Positions 26,521 through 34,528 of a DNA stretch of 64,000 nucleotides are shown one piece after another. Each line of letters starts with the position of its first letter. The stretch's first letter is position 1. The DNA comes from Halovenus halobia (GTDB taxonomy: Archaea; Halobacteriota; Halobacteria; Halobacteriales; Haloarculaceae), in contig NZ_JBLKOA010000003.1 of assembly GCF_051414135.1 (NCBI RefSeq), forward strand, positions 248,001 through 312,000. Reading direction: 5' to 3'. The translations under genes were made by a program, and so were the position numbers. The notes under the pieces are model-generated. The model had not been told where the DNA came from and ran no database searches. It saw only the letters and a program-made list of their open reading frames with translations.

Positions 26521-27321
26521 ATGGATATCGACACAGAGACGATTCAGGACCGCTGTACAGACGCAGTTTTCGAGCGGGGACAGACGTACCGCGAAGAGGA
26601 GCGTATTCGACGGATCAGCCGGTTCGACACTGTCGTGACAGCCAAAGTCCAGGGATCGAATCTCTACGAGGTCACTGTCGACTTTGCAGACTCTGACCTC
26701 AATGTCCATTGTACCTGTCCATACGATGGCCCGGGTGACTGCAAGCACATTGTCGCAGTATTACTGCAGGTCGTCTCAGATGGCCCACGAGATGAGAGTG
26801 ACCGTATCGATAGTATCCTTGCGGACCTCACGAAAGACGAACTCCGCTCGTTTCTTCGAGAGATTCTCTCCCGCAACCCCGAACTGTGTGAGCAGTTTCT
26901 GGCACGTTTCGCCGAAACGGTGGACAAATCCGCTCCAGAGTATCGAGAAGAAGTTGCTCAGTTGTTTGATGAGCATTCCCAGAACCACGGAGTTGTTCTG
27001 GAAGCAATCGACTTCTCTCGGTTTTTCGACCTCGCAGAACAGTATCAAAACCAAGACCGGTATCGCGCTGCGGTAGCAATTTACCGCGGACTATTCGAAG
27101 CGATTGACGACAATATTCAGCTCGTGGACGCTGCATACGACCACTACGCGCGATCGTTCCAGACTGCGCTCGACGGATATGTCGAATCCGTCCAGCGAAC
27201 CGATCCTGACCCGCAAGAGTTCGAGTCGTTCGCTTCTGTGTTAGAAACACGCATTTCGTCGGGAGCGGATTTTCACCGAGACCAGTTTGCACAGGCTCTG
27301 GAAAATCTTGGCGAAAAGTAA
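26521..27321 (+). CDS. SWIM zinc-finger protein (copy 1)
   Basis: A 266-residue protein whose N-terminal third carries the SWIM motif CxCx(n)CxH: C64 and C66 in HCTCPYDG, then C74 and H76 in GDCKH. SWIM fingers bind DNA or proteins. The remainder is all-helical and TPR-like (FFDLAEQYQNQDRYRAAVAIYRG-type repeats, split here as FFDLAEQYQ and RYRAAVAIYRGLFE). A closely related copy lies at 31994-32791 in another cassette. It is the first cargo gene after the tRNA and is followed by hicBA. Its role is unknown; a regulatory role is inference. Confidence 0.8.
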   Translation: MDIDTETIQDRCTDAVFERGQTYREEERIRRISRFDTVVTAKVQGSNLYEVTVDFADSDLNVHCTCPYDGPGDCKHIVAVLLQVVSDGPRDESDRIDSILADLTKDELRSFLREILSRNPELCEQFLARFAETVDKSAPEYREEVAQLFDEHSQNHGVVLEAIDFSRFFDLAEQYQNQDRYRAAVAIYRGLFEAIDDNIQLVDAAYDHYARSFQTALDGYVESVQRTDPDPQEFESFASVLETRISSGADFHRDQFAQALENLGEK

Positions 27322-27339
27322 GTCCCTATTGTCTCTGAT

Positions 27340-27367
27340 ACCAACAGTCCCGAAGCGTTTTGTTGGT
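27340..27367 (+). promoter_or_regulatory. inverted repeat upstream of hicBA copy 1
   Basis: ACCAACA (27340-27346) and TGTTGGT (27361-27367) form a perfect 7-base inverted repeat with a 14-base spacer, 20 bases before the hicB start. The same pair occurs before hicBA copy 2. HicB antitoxins commonly autoregulate, so this is a candidate operator. Confidence 0.5.
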
Positions 27368-27386
27368 CTCCGAACTACATGCCAGT

Positions 27387-27668
27387 ATGGCGAAAGCTGA
27401 CACTGGTGATTCAGACACACCACGCCGTGAAATTCGTCTCGTCGAAGAGGAAGGCGGCGGGTGGTCAGCCATCGACAAAGAAACTGGTGTGGCGAGCCAG
27501 GGCGAAACGCGCTCGGAAGCACTCGTGAATCTAGACGAAGCCGTCGCCCTGCACAAGGGAGAGATTGGCGAACCCGTAACTGATGCCGACCTTCGTGATT
27601 TGGGGATCGACCCGGACGCTGTTCCGGACGAACCACGCGAACCTGACGCACCCTGGTTTTCGGAGTAA
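27387..27668 (+). CDS. hicB: HicB-like antitoxin (copy 1)
   Basis: A 93-residue acidic protein with the HicB partial RNase-H-like fold: REIRLVEEEGGGWSAIDKET, then GVASQGETRSEALVNLDEAV, the family's second half. It ends three bases before hicA, so the pair is a toxin-antitoxin operon with antitoxin first. ATG 27387 begins MAKADTGDSDTPRREI and is preceded by a conserved inverted repeat. A copy about 97% alike in visible sequence lies at 40518-40799. Confidence 0.88.
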   Translation: MAKADTGDSDTPRREIRLVEEEGGGWSAIDKETGVASQGETRSEALVNLDEAVALHKGEIGEPVTDADLRDLGIDPDAVPDEPREPDAPWFSE

Positions 27669-27670
27669 CT

Positions 27671-27913
27671 GTGCCTGCGCCGTATTCATCCCGTGAACTG
27701 GTGAATGCCCTCACAGAGATGGGGTACCAGCCAGTTGACCGAGCGGGGAGTCATCTGAAACTTCGATACGTACACCCAGAAACCGGCGAGATTCGGAATG
27801 TAACGATTCCGATGGGAAAAGAAATCAGCGGTGATACGTTGCGCAATATCGCCAAGCAATGTGGGGCAGAGGATTTTCAATCGTGGTGTGACTGGATTGA
27901 TGAACTACTGTAA
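27671..27913 (+). CDS. hicA: HicA mRNA interferase toxin (copy 1)
   Basis: An 80-residue toxin of the HicA double-stranded-RNA-binding-like fold. The family pattern is intact: SSRELVNALTEMGYQPVDRA, then GSHLKLRY with the catalytic His, and VTIPMGKEISGDTLRNIAKQ. The start is GTG at 27671, two bases after the hicB stop. Activity would cleave mRNA unless HicB is bound. A nearly identical copy lies at 40802-41044. Confidence 0.9.
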   Translation: MPAPYSSRELVNALTEMGYQPVDRAGSHLKLRYVHPETGEIRNVTIPMGKEISGDTLRNIAKQCGAEDFQSWCDWIDELL

Positions 27914-27951
27914 TCGTGTCCAACCGCGGATGGGGGATCCTTCTCAAAAAC

Positions 27952-28251
27952 TATCGATCTGAGCGGCCCGATTTCGACCGTCTTAGGCCCGAAAAGACGA
28001 TCCGCTCGACAGTCGAACGAGCGCCTGCAGCGCCCATAGTGGGATTACCTTCCGAAATCAGGGCCTTCAAACTCTATTCTTTCGGTTTAGACTCATTCGA
28101 TTGGGCCACGTTTGCTTTCGTTCGATACGTAACACAGCAAGCGGTGCCCACGGGCGTTCACGTACGTCCACATTAGTGACATCAGTGAAATCAATGGCAG
28201 ATTGACACACCAGCCATATTTTTCTCAGAATTCGCGTGCTGAATACAGAGC
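27952..28251 (+). repeat. att-like junction R1 (right arm + core + type B left arm)
   Basis: The right arm (GATCTGAGCGGCCCGATTTC onward) runs into the palindromic CGCTCG-N9-CGAGCG and core GCGCCTGCAGCGCCCAT at 28021-28037. A type B left arm follows (CCGAAATCAGGGC, TTTGCTTTCGTTCGAT, ACGTACGTCCACAT). It ends at GTGCTGAATACAGAG (28237-28251), itself followed by an inverted ATTCAGCA. The junction closes the SWIM/HicBA cassette. Confidence 0.8.
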
Positions 28252-28394
28252 GTGCATTCAGCAGTCAGCCATTGTTGGTTTCACACCGTTTCTCATGACC
28301 TAACCGCTCACTTAGCGTGCATCCTAACTTTATACTTTTCCAACAGCTTTGGTCCCGGTCCGTGTGAAGACGACTGAGTGTTCTCGAAAATCGC

Positions 28395-28747
28395 CTATGC
28401 CGAAGCCGGCGACTCTGAGGTGTCTTCACGGTGCTGGCCAAACTCAACCTCAAGACGGACGTTTCGTACGGAACGTATGGCTTCTTCGCCCGACCGTTCT
28501 CCTCGAAGTGGATGATATCGTACTCGGCCAAGAGATGCAGATTGTCGAGGATATCATGGACATCCCGATCGAGACGCGTTGCGAGCGCTCGGATGCTCTC
28601 CTGGGGCCGATCCATTACCTCGTCGAGCAGTTCCATTCGCCGGTCGGTGAGTATCTGGCGGAGACGGGCGCGGTCTTCGAAGTTGACAACATGCGGCACC
28701 TCATCACCGGCCTCCCAGCGTTCAGCGCGCTCAATCGCCGCAGCCTG
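28395..28747 (-). pseudogene. HVO_A0114-type HTH regulator, N-terminally truncated and frameshifted
   Basis: Two frames together give the family: AAIERAERWEAGDEVPHVVN, then RQILTDRRMELLDEVMDRPQ, SIRALATRLDRDVHDILDNL and KKPYVPYET. One base is then missing near 28461-28466, and the usual tail VRLEVEFGQHRED continues in the next frame to a TAG at 28395. No ATG precedes the conserved start: the frame opens right after the UspA TGA. A GTG at 28699 could still begin a shortened product (28265-28699). The gene is probably inactive. Confidence 0.7.
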
Positions 28748-28750
28748 CGC

Positions 28751-29188
28751 TCACTCGTCGGCAATGCGGACCGTCAGTACCGGGATCGGTGATTGCCGGA
28801 CGACACGTTCTGCGATAGAGCCGATCAGGTAGTGGTCAAGCCCCGTTCGGCCGTGAGTTCCCATCACGATGAGATCGATGTCGGCCGCGTCGGCGTAGTC
28901 GAGAATTTCGGTGTGAGGGACCCCCGACTCGACGTGGCGTTCGACGGTGATCTCGTCCGAAAGCGTACTGACAGCGTCATCGACGGCTCGCTCGGCGCGT
29001 TCGCGTTCAGCGTCTTTCCACGCCTCGGTTCCCAAGCCAATTGTCGGACCCTCGAATCTGTTGCGCGTGTCGGCAGCCGCAAACACGTGAACCGTCGCGT
29101 CGTACTGTCGGGCGAGCGAGCCGACGTGTTCGGCAACTGTTAGAGCCCCGTCGCTCCCGTCGGTTGGCAAGAGTAAGTGATTATACAT
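28751..29188 (-). CDS. universal stress protein (UspA domain), island copy
   Basis: A 145-residue UspA protein: MYNHLLLPTDGSDGALTVA at the start, VSTLSDEITVERHVESGVPH in the middle, and the ATP loop GTHGRTGLDHYLIGSIAERV near the end. It lies between the TauE permease upstream and the broken HTH gene downstream, all on the minus strand, so a three-gene operon is likely. ATG 29188 fits the family start; the ATG at 29215 would overlap the TauE stop. Confidence 0.9.
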   Translation of the reverse strand: MYNHLLLPTDGSDGALTVAEHVGSLARQYDATVHVFAAADTRNRFEGPTIGLGTEAWKDAERERAERAVDDAVSTLSDEITVERHVESGVPHTEILDYADAADIDLIVMGTHGRTGLDHYLIGSIAERVVRQSPIPVLTVRIADE

Positions 29189-29214
29189 AGGTGTTTGTTG
29201 TATGTCTGGCTGCA

Positions 29215-30318
29215 TTAGATCCCGGCTCCACCAGCCATCAGGAACAGCGCAACCGAGATAGTTGCGAAGAGGCCGGCGACTCCTGTCTGGATAGTTCTCG
29301 TATCGAGCGCGTTCGAGACGTACGGAGCGATCTGTCCGCCGGTGACTGTCGCAGGAACCGTGAATACGACCATATTCCACGGCGTCGAGGCAAGACTCAG
29401 CGAGTGAACGCCGCCGACACCGAACGCGCCGAGAATCGTCCCGCCGAAGACGTGCACGAGCGAGGCGAGGATCGCCGTCGTTGCGACGATGATGTGGTTG
29501 GTCCCAATGGCAACACGGGTTGGGACGCCGGTCCGTAGTTGAGAGATGATCCCGAGTTCGCCGCTGCCGAAGCCGGCCAGCCCTTGGAACGTCCCGCCGA
29601 CGCTGTAGTTGGCGAACCGTTCGAGATAGCCCGACCACGAGTACTCATAGGTGTCGCCCTCGCGGTCAATCCGGGTGACTTCGCCCTCGTCGGTCGCATC
29701 GACGCCTGCGGGACCGAGTTTCCCGTCGTCATCGGGAAGGTCCGCCTGCGAGCCACCGTCGGTCGAGACGGCATTGTCGGTCTCGTCCGGCTCACCATGG
29801 CCGATGTCGGCGTTGAGCATCAGGTAGCCTGCGGCGAGTAGCGCCGCGCCGAGAGCCGCGTGAAACAATGGCTCCGGGATAAAAAAGGACAGCAGCGCCC
29901 CGGCGATAACGAACGGAACACTCCCGGTGACGATCGTCAGCGCGAGTCGCCGATCAACCAGCCCGTACTGGATGAACGCGATCGCTGAGGCTGAGAGGCC
30001 GAACGATTCGCTGATCAGCCCGACCTTCACGAGCGTTTCCGGAGTAAGCGTCTCCCCCGACAATAGTGGGAAAATGAAGATCAGAAACGGCACGAACAGT
30101 GCCGAGCCGCTGATCCCGACCGTGTTTACTGTCGTCGCCCCGAGCAGGAAGAAGGGGAACAGCCACCAGTACTTTAGCCAGTAGTCCAGCCCGCCGCCCT
30201 CGCCGGTCGGTGCGGCAAACAGGACCAGCGCCACGAATACTGCTGGCGCTGCGAAGACGAAGATGTGCTGATATTTTAGAAACGACTTTTGTAGTCGTTG
30301 GGATCGAGTTACGCTCAT
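29215..30318 (-). CDS. TauE/SafE-family membrane permease
   Basis: A 367-residue polytopic membrane protein of the sulfite/sulfonate exporter group. About eight hydrophobic segments are visible: 20-40, 51-70, 75-93, 120-138, 145-166 and three after residue 250. Family loops include NTVGISGSALFVPFLIF and GLAGFGSGELGIISQLRTG. A long soluble loop (about 175-225, DETDNAVSTDGGSQAD) interrupts the two halves. The anion carried is unknown. It is paired with a UspA gene, a frequent haloarchaeal arrangement. The 500 bases upstream are A/T-rich with no clear gene and probably hold its promoter. Confidence 0.85.
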   Translation of the reverse strand: MSVTRSQRLQKSFLKYQHIFVFAAPAVFVALVLFAAPTGEGGGLDYWLKYWWLFPFFLLGATTVNTVGISGSALFVPFLIFIFPLLSGETLTPETLVKVGLISESFGLSASAIAFIQYGLVDRRLALTIVTGSVPFVIAGALLSFFIPEPLFHAALGAALLAAGYLMLNADIGHGEPDETDNAVSTDGGSQADLPDDDGKLGPAGVDATDEGEVTRIDREGDTYEYSWSGYLERFANYSVGGTFQGLAGFGSGELGIISQLRTGVPTRVAIGTNHIIVATTAILASLVHVFGGTILGAFGVGGVHSLSLASTPWNMVVFTVPATVTGGQIAPYVSNALDTRTIQTGVAGLFATISVALFLMAGGAGI

Positions 30319-30810
30319 GGGTATCAGTGTCTCAGAAGAGTGTCTTGCGAGCGAAGGTAGTCACAAACGAGCGGTGAGATGCCGCCGGTGGACGGTACAA
30401 GAGCCGACAATCAGGTGAACACTTCCGTTCAGCGTGGAGAACCGAGAATTCATCGCAGCACCGATTCAGTCGCTGGGTCATGTGCTGAGTATTTTGTAAT
30501 AAATTCCTGTATAAAAAATCTCCGTCTCAACGGACATTTGTAAATAAAAGATGCTGAACAATACGATAATTACTCGGTAGTTCTCACAAAATTTCGGCCG
30601 CAGGTGCATATCGACTTGCTTCTGGATCGGCCCTCTGGGCCGACAGAACAGTCTGGTTATTATGCCGCCAGCCGACCGCGGTAATAATATAACATTTCGT
30701 GACATTTTCACGTCTAGCTGGACACCTCTACACCAGACCAAGATCGTGGCCGGTGCGTGCTGTCTCTTGGACAAGACACGGTCGTGTCGTAGCTCAGCAA
30801 ACGTCACAGT

Positions 30811-31092
30811 TCTAAATCCGCCGAATTTGGCCGTCTCATGCCTTGAAAGTGGATTCATCCGACGTGCAAGCGAGCGCCTGTAGCGCCCATACCTGTTTTC
30901 CTCCAGAAGATGGTAGACTTAGGCCCTGTTATGGTGTTTTAGAGGGTTGGGCTGAGAGTTGGCTTTCGTTCGATTGGCGGTCAAGTGGCATTTACCGGAG
31001 TTCGCGTACGTCTCCATTCCGACAGTGACACGCAATGGCCGATTAACGTAATATCCTTACTTTTTGATGGATTTCGGGTACTGAACACAGAG
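30811..31092 (+). repeat. att-like junction R2 (right arm + variant core + type C left arm)
   Basis: The right arm (AATTTGGCCGTCTCATGCC, GTGGATTC) leads to core GCGCCTGTAGCGCCCAT at 30874-30890, with one C-to-T change from the tRNA. A type C left arm follows (TAGACTTAGGCCCTGTTAT, TTTCGTTCGATTGGCGGTC, GAGTTCGCGTACGTCTCCAT). It ends GTACTGAACACAGAG at 31078-31092. The rest of the 30319-31204 gap is A/T-rich and shows no convincing gene. Confidence 0.75.
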
Positions 31093-31204
31093 CATCAGAG
31101 CATCTATGCAGCATCAAGCAATGGCTTCTTGCTATATCAAGACGGAATCTCATGTTCAGTAACCTTGCGAAACTATCAAACTAACCCAACCAAAACCATG
31201 CGGT

Positions 31205-31369
31205 ATGGTACCTGAATTTCTGTTAGTCCTCCTGCTGTTCGCCCTCGTTGCTGCACCACTACTCATCGGTGCAATTGTCCTTCTCAACCGAAGAGACCAC
31301 GATAACGTCGAAGAGGAAGTCGAAGAGCTGAAACAGCGAGTGGAGGAACTCGAATCGGAGCAGACCTAA
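31205..31369 (+). CDS. 54-residue membrane-anchored coiled-coil microprotein
   Basis: ATG 31205 to TAA 31367-31369 encodes a clean short protein. It begins MVPEFLLVLLLFALVAAPLL and continues as a single membrane helix (about 5-27). An arginine stop-transfer (LNRRDHDN) comes next, then an acidic heptad coil (VEEEVEELKQRVEELESEQT). The sharp switch from a hydrophobic to an acidic coil and the positive-inside residues argue for real coding. It is the only recognisable cargo of the R2-R3 cassette. Function unknown. Confidence 0.6.
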   Translation: MVPEFLLVLLLFALVAAPLLIGAIVLLNRRDHDNVEEEVEELKQRVEELESEQT

Positions 31370-31443
31370 CATCCGAGTCGAATCACTCGACTGTATTGAG
31401 TACTTAACGTAGTCATACTCAGCAACTCCCCAGTGCTGATGCG

Positions 31444-31706
31444 CTCTGTATTCCTGTCTCTTACCCATAAGTTTACCAAGCCCTGAACGGACGCTTCAGA
31501 CGTTCTTGGCCCTAATCTGTGATCTGAGGACCGGTGTAAGGCCTAAATTGGGTGGTGATTTCGGTGGAGGTGGGTTGCTGAACACGGGTACGCGAAGTCG
31601 GAAAATCGTTCGATAAGGGCGTTAGCTCTGCAGATATCGGGATTTTCCGTCGGGTTCATCCATTTCGGCAGCGGCTCGATTTGTGGGTAAGAGACAGCTC
31701 TGTATT
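31444..31706 (+). mobile_element. 243-bp MITE with 10-bp target duplication
   Basis: CTGTCTCTTACCCA (31454-31467) and TGGGTAAGAGACAG (31683-31696) are perfect 14-base terminal inverted repeats. They are flanked by direct repeats CTCTGTATTC at 31444-31453 and 31697-31706. The 243 bases between the ends contain no ORF. A 10-base duplication is known for some haloarchaeal IS4-type (ISH8-like) elements, so a transposase of that kind may move it; the parent is not in the window. It has inserted inside the conserved CTCTGTATTCAGCAC boundary motif of junction R3. Confidence 0.85.
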
Positions 31707-31910
31707 CAGCACGGGTGCAAATTTATGACAATGACTAAACATCTCTCTCGATTCTCAAACACTCGATTTCAGCCGCCTCACGTCCTGAAAGTGGATTCGT
31801 TCGTTGCGCGAGCGAGCGCCTGCAGCGCCCATCGCAATCAAACCGCCAGACTGGAGTACAAAAGCGGAACTTTCTGAGAGAACAATCGTTCGATCACTGA
31901 ACGAAAACAG
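31697..31910 (+). repeat. att-like junction R3 (full right arm + core + distinct left arm)
   Basis: CTCTGTATTCAGCAC (31697-31711) opens the long right arm: TCTCAAACACTCGATTTCAG, CCGCCTCACGTCCTGAAAG, then TTCGTTCG-N5-CGAGCGAG. The core GCGCCTGCAGCGCCCAT follows at 31816-31832. The left arm after it differs from types A, B and C but carries TCGTTC-N7-GAACGA (31886-31904), like the type A palindrome. This is the left end of the integrase-bearing cassette. Confidence 0.75.
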
Positions 31911-31993
31911 GTGTGGCTCACACTCAGCATGGAATTCTCTGGACAGTAGGCGATCCAGAAACAGTTCCCCGCTGGCCCGCGTAGCCGAGACAA

Positions 31994-32791
31994 ATGAATG
32001 TCGACGAAGAGATGATCTCGGACCGGTGTACAGATGCCGTATTCGAACGCGGCCAAAGCTACCGTCGAGAAGGTCGAATACAGCAAATCGGTCGATTCGG
32101 CGACCTCGTCACCGCGACTGTTCAGGGCACGAACCTGTACGACGTGACTGTCAAACTGAGCGGAGATGCCGCCGACATTCACTGCACATGCCCGTATGAT
32201 GGGGCGGGCGATTGCAAACACGTCGTCGCGGCATTGCTTGATTTCGCTGCGGACCCGCCTCCCGACGAGAGTGAAAAGATCGAAACCGCACTTGACGAGG
32301 TGTCCGCTGAGGACCTCCGCAGTTTCGTGCGCGACGCGCTCGCCACGAAACCAGAGTTACGCGACCAGTTTCTCGCACGGTTCGGTGACGAGCACAAATC
32401 CGTCGAGGAGTATCGCGAGGAGATCGGTCAACTGTTCGAACAGCGTGCCGACCCAACTGTATTTATCGCAATCGACTTCTCGCGGTTTTTCGAGATAGCT
32501 GAGCAGTACCGCGACCGCGGCAGGTATCTCGCTGCAGCAACTGTCTATCGAGCACTGTTTGAGGAGGTCAACGAGAACTGGAACTGGATCGACGGTGCCT
32601 ACGACCACTACGCACAGACGATCCAGCGAGCACTAGATAACTACGGCGAATGCATCCTTTCGACTGATCCGAATTCCGATGAATTCAACACGTACACGAG
32701 TGTACTGGAAGCGCAGGCATCGAAAGGCCCGCCGATCAACAGCGACCAGTTCCGGCGAGCACTTGAAGATCTCAAAGACCGATACGACTGA
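31994..32791 (+). CDS. SWIM zinc-finger protein (copy 2)
   Basis: A 265-residue paralogue of the protein at 26521-27321, colinear over its whole length. The SWIM ligands are intact (HCTCPYDGAGDCKH), and the helical repeats FFEIAEQYRDRGRYLAAATV and YRALFEEVNENWN correspond to those of copy 1. The C-terminus differs most. ATG 31994 gives MNVDEEMISDRCTDAVFERG. It opens the cassette that also carries the integrase. Having the same gene in two cassettes suggests duplication with the cassette system rather than a local tandem event. Confidence 0.8.
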   Translation: MNVDEEMISDRCTDAVFERGQSYRREGRIQQIGRFGDLVTATVQGTNLYDVTVKLSGDAADIHCTCPYDGAGDCKHVVAALLDFAADPPPDESEKIETALDEVSAEDLRSFVRDALATKPELRDQFLARFGDEHKSVEEYREEIGQLFEQRADPTVFIAIDFSRFFEIAEQYRDRGRYLAAATVYRALFEEVNENWNWIDGAYDHYAQTIQRALDNYGECILSTDPNSDEFNTYTSVLEAQASKGPPINSDQFRRALEDLKDRYD

Positions 32792-33086
32792 CCATGACGA
32801 GCGAAGAGGGCGACATCGCATATGAACCAAGGTGACCGTCGATGCTTACACTCCAGACGAGCGAGCAACCAATTGGTCGAACGGAAAATGCACTGTCTGT
32901 TTCAGGAACAGTGCCTCGAAGGTCGGTCGAGCTTTTCGCTCGAAAAGGAACAGTTGTGCGCGTGGTCGGGACGAACAGACGAGGCAGTGAGTGAAAGAGA
33001 CCAGTACACGCTGTTTGCGCGTTTTGCAAATATTTGCATAGTATACAAAGGCTGACGACAATTCTGGCTCTGTCGTAGATTGGTCC

Positions 33087-33857
33087 TCAAAACAGCTTCT
33101 CAGACAACTCGCCATAGGCTTCTTCCAATTGCCGAACTGCCTCAGGTGCGATTCGTTGCGCAGCCATTGGCTCGATAATCCGGGAAGCGAACACGGCAGC
33201 AGCTAATTCCTCGTCGCTTCCCTGTCGATAGTCCACGAATGGACCGTCTGTTTCGAGGAATGGGCCATGGAGCCGTTCGGAAAGGGCCCGCGCCTGTGTT
33301 TTCTCGGTCTCCGATTGGAAGAGTCGTGGTTGCTCTTCGATGCCACTGTCTGGGCTCCACACTCCGTAGAAGGCATGTCCCAGTTCGTGCGCAAGTACAA
33401 TTCCCTCTCGAAAACCAGGAAAGTCCTCGGGATCGGCTCCAATCTCGATGAGTTGAACGCCGCGCCAGTACTTGCCCCGAACGGTTTCATCTCGAAACTC
33501 TACGTTACGATCGATCTGATCGACGAAGCCCTCCTCAACAGCTAACTCGGCTACTTGGTTCGCCCGGCTCCGTTGTTCATCGAGCGGAATAGTATCGACC
33601 AGTGGAAAATCCAGTCCCATCATGTCTGCACGCCACTCCGATAGCATTCTGGTGACTGGTTCGTTGGATTCCTCGTCGCGTTTGCGCTCGGAAACCTCGC
33701 GTTCACTGTGTAACTGCTTTGCCTTCTCCAGTGATTCCCCGCCTTTCCGAAGTGTAAACGGTGTATCCTCGTCCCCGAGGCGTTCAAATCCATCATCGAG
33801 CGTCTGGATTCGCTCGTCAATACGGTCTGCGTGTGCTGGCGACGGAAAGCGACTCAT
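33087..33857 (-). CDS. ImmA/IrrE-type zinc metallopeptidase
   Basis: A 256-residue protein with a charged helical N-terminus (1-75) and a zincin domain. The zinc motif is LAHELGHAFYG, HELGH at 157-161, with a downstream acidic stretch (DEELAAAVFASRI) that could give the third ligand. ImmA/IrrE peptidases cleave phage-type repressors to induce mobile elements. Its position, 16 bases after the HTH regulator and next to the integrase, supports that role. This is inference: the assignment to ImmA rather than another HExxH family rests on size and context. Confidence 0.65.
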   Translation of the reverse strand: MSRFPSPAHADRIDERIQTLDDGFERLGDEDTPFTLRKGGESLEKAKQLHSEREVSERKRDEESNEPVTRMLSEWRADMMGLDFPLVDTIPLDEQRSRANQVAELAVEEGFVDQIDRNVEFRDETVRGKYWRGVQLIEIGADPEDFPGFREGIVLAHELGHAFYGVWSPDSGIEEQPRLFQSETEKTQARALSERLHGPFLETDGPFVDYRQGSDEELAAAVFASRIIEPMAAQRIAPEAVRQLEEAYGELSEKLF

Positions 33858-33873
33858 TCAGCGTCTCCTCCGC

Positions 33874-34464
33874 TCATGAACGGGATGTGAGATCGTCTGG
33901 TTGGTGGGAATCGTCGTCGATACCTGCCTCCTCGAAGAAATCCGGATGGACATCTGAAAGTTTCTCGGGATCAGTCTGGACGAACTGGAGGAGGTTCTCT
34001 GCAGCAGTGAGTTTCTCGCTCGCTCGCTGGAGATGTGTATCCACCGTACTCGGGGAGATATTGAGGATCGCGGCTGTTTCGTCCCGGCTGAACCCTGATT
34101 TTTCTCGGAGTGCGTAGACGTGGGCCTGTTTGTGGCTGAGAGGCGTGTGTTCGCCGAAATGCCATGCCTGCAGGAGTGCTTTTCCAACGCTCGATAGCTC
34201 GACCTCTGTACCGGTTGTGCTGAACGCATGCGTGCAGGCAGACATCAACCGACTCTCACAGGCAACCGTAGATTCTGGCATGAACTCACAGTCGCTGTAC
34301 GTGCCAACCAAAACCTCTCCCCGCCCGTGAATATAGTACGCCATTGACTCGTCGGAGTCTGTGTTGCTACGAACGCGCCCAATACAAACAGCCTCCTGAT
34401 CCGGGAGCAAACGAGGATACCTCTCAAACTCGGTTTCCTCAGAGACGGTTGGGGTATGGGCCAT
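33874..34464 (-). CDS. HTH regulator with LuxR/sigma-region-4-like domain
   Basis: A 196-residue regulator. The C-terminal half has a tetra-helical HTH: LSHKQAHVYALREKSGFSRD, then ETAAILNISPSTVDTHLQRA. This resembles LuxR/sigma70 region 4 domains. The N-terminal half (RLLPDQEAVCIGRVRSN) may sense a signal. It is transcribed towards the ImmA-like gene (16-base gap) and downstream of the integrase gene, all on the minus strand. By analogy with ImmR-ImmA pairs I infer control of element excision. ATG 34464. Confidence 0.65.
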   Translation of the reverse strand: MAHTPTVSEETEFERYPRLLPDQEAVCIGRVRSNTDSDESMAYYIHGRGEVLVGTYSDCEFMPESTVACESRLMSACTHAFSTTGTEVELSSVGKALLQAWHFGEHTPLSHKQAHVYALREKSGFSRDETAAILNISPSTVDTHLQRASEKLTAAENLLQFVQTDPEKLSDVHPDFFEEAGIDDDSHQPDDLTSRS

Positions 34465-34528
34465 TTCTTACTACATATTTGTAGCAACATTACTAATACC
34501 TGTCGCAACTGAAAAAGGGTAAGCCCTG

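Noticed and set aside
30478..30858. Long ORF on the minus strand in the gap before R2
   Set aside because: The product has no family signature, reads across the right arm of R2, and its composition (mixed Arg/Ile/Tyr) is unlike haloarchaeal proteins.
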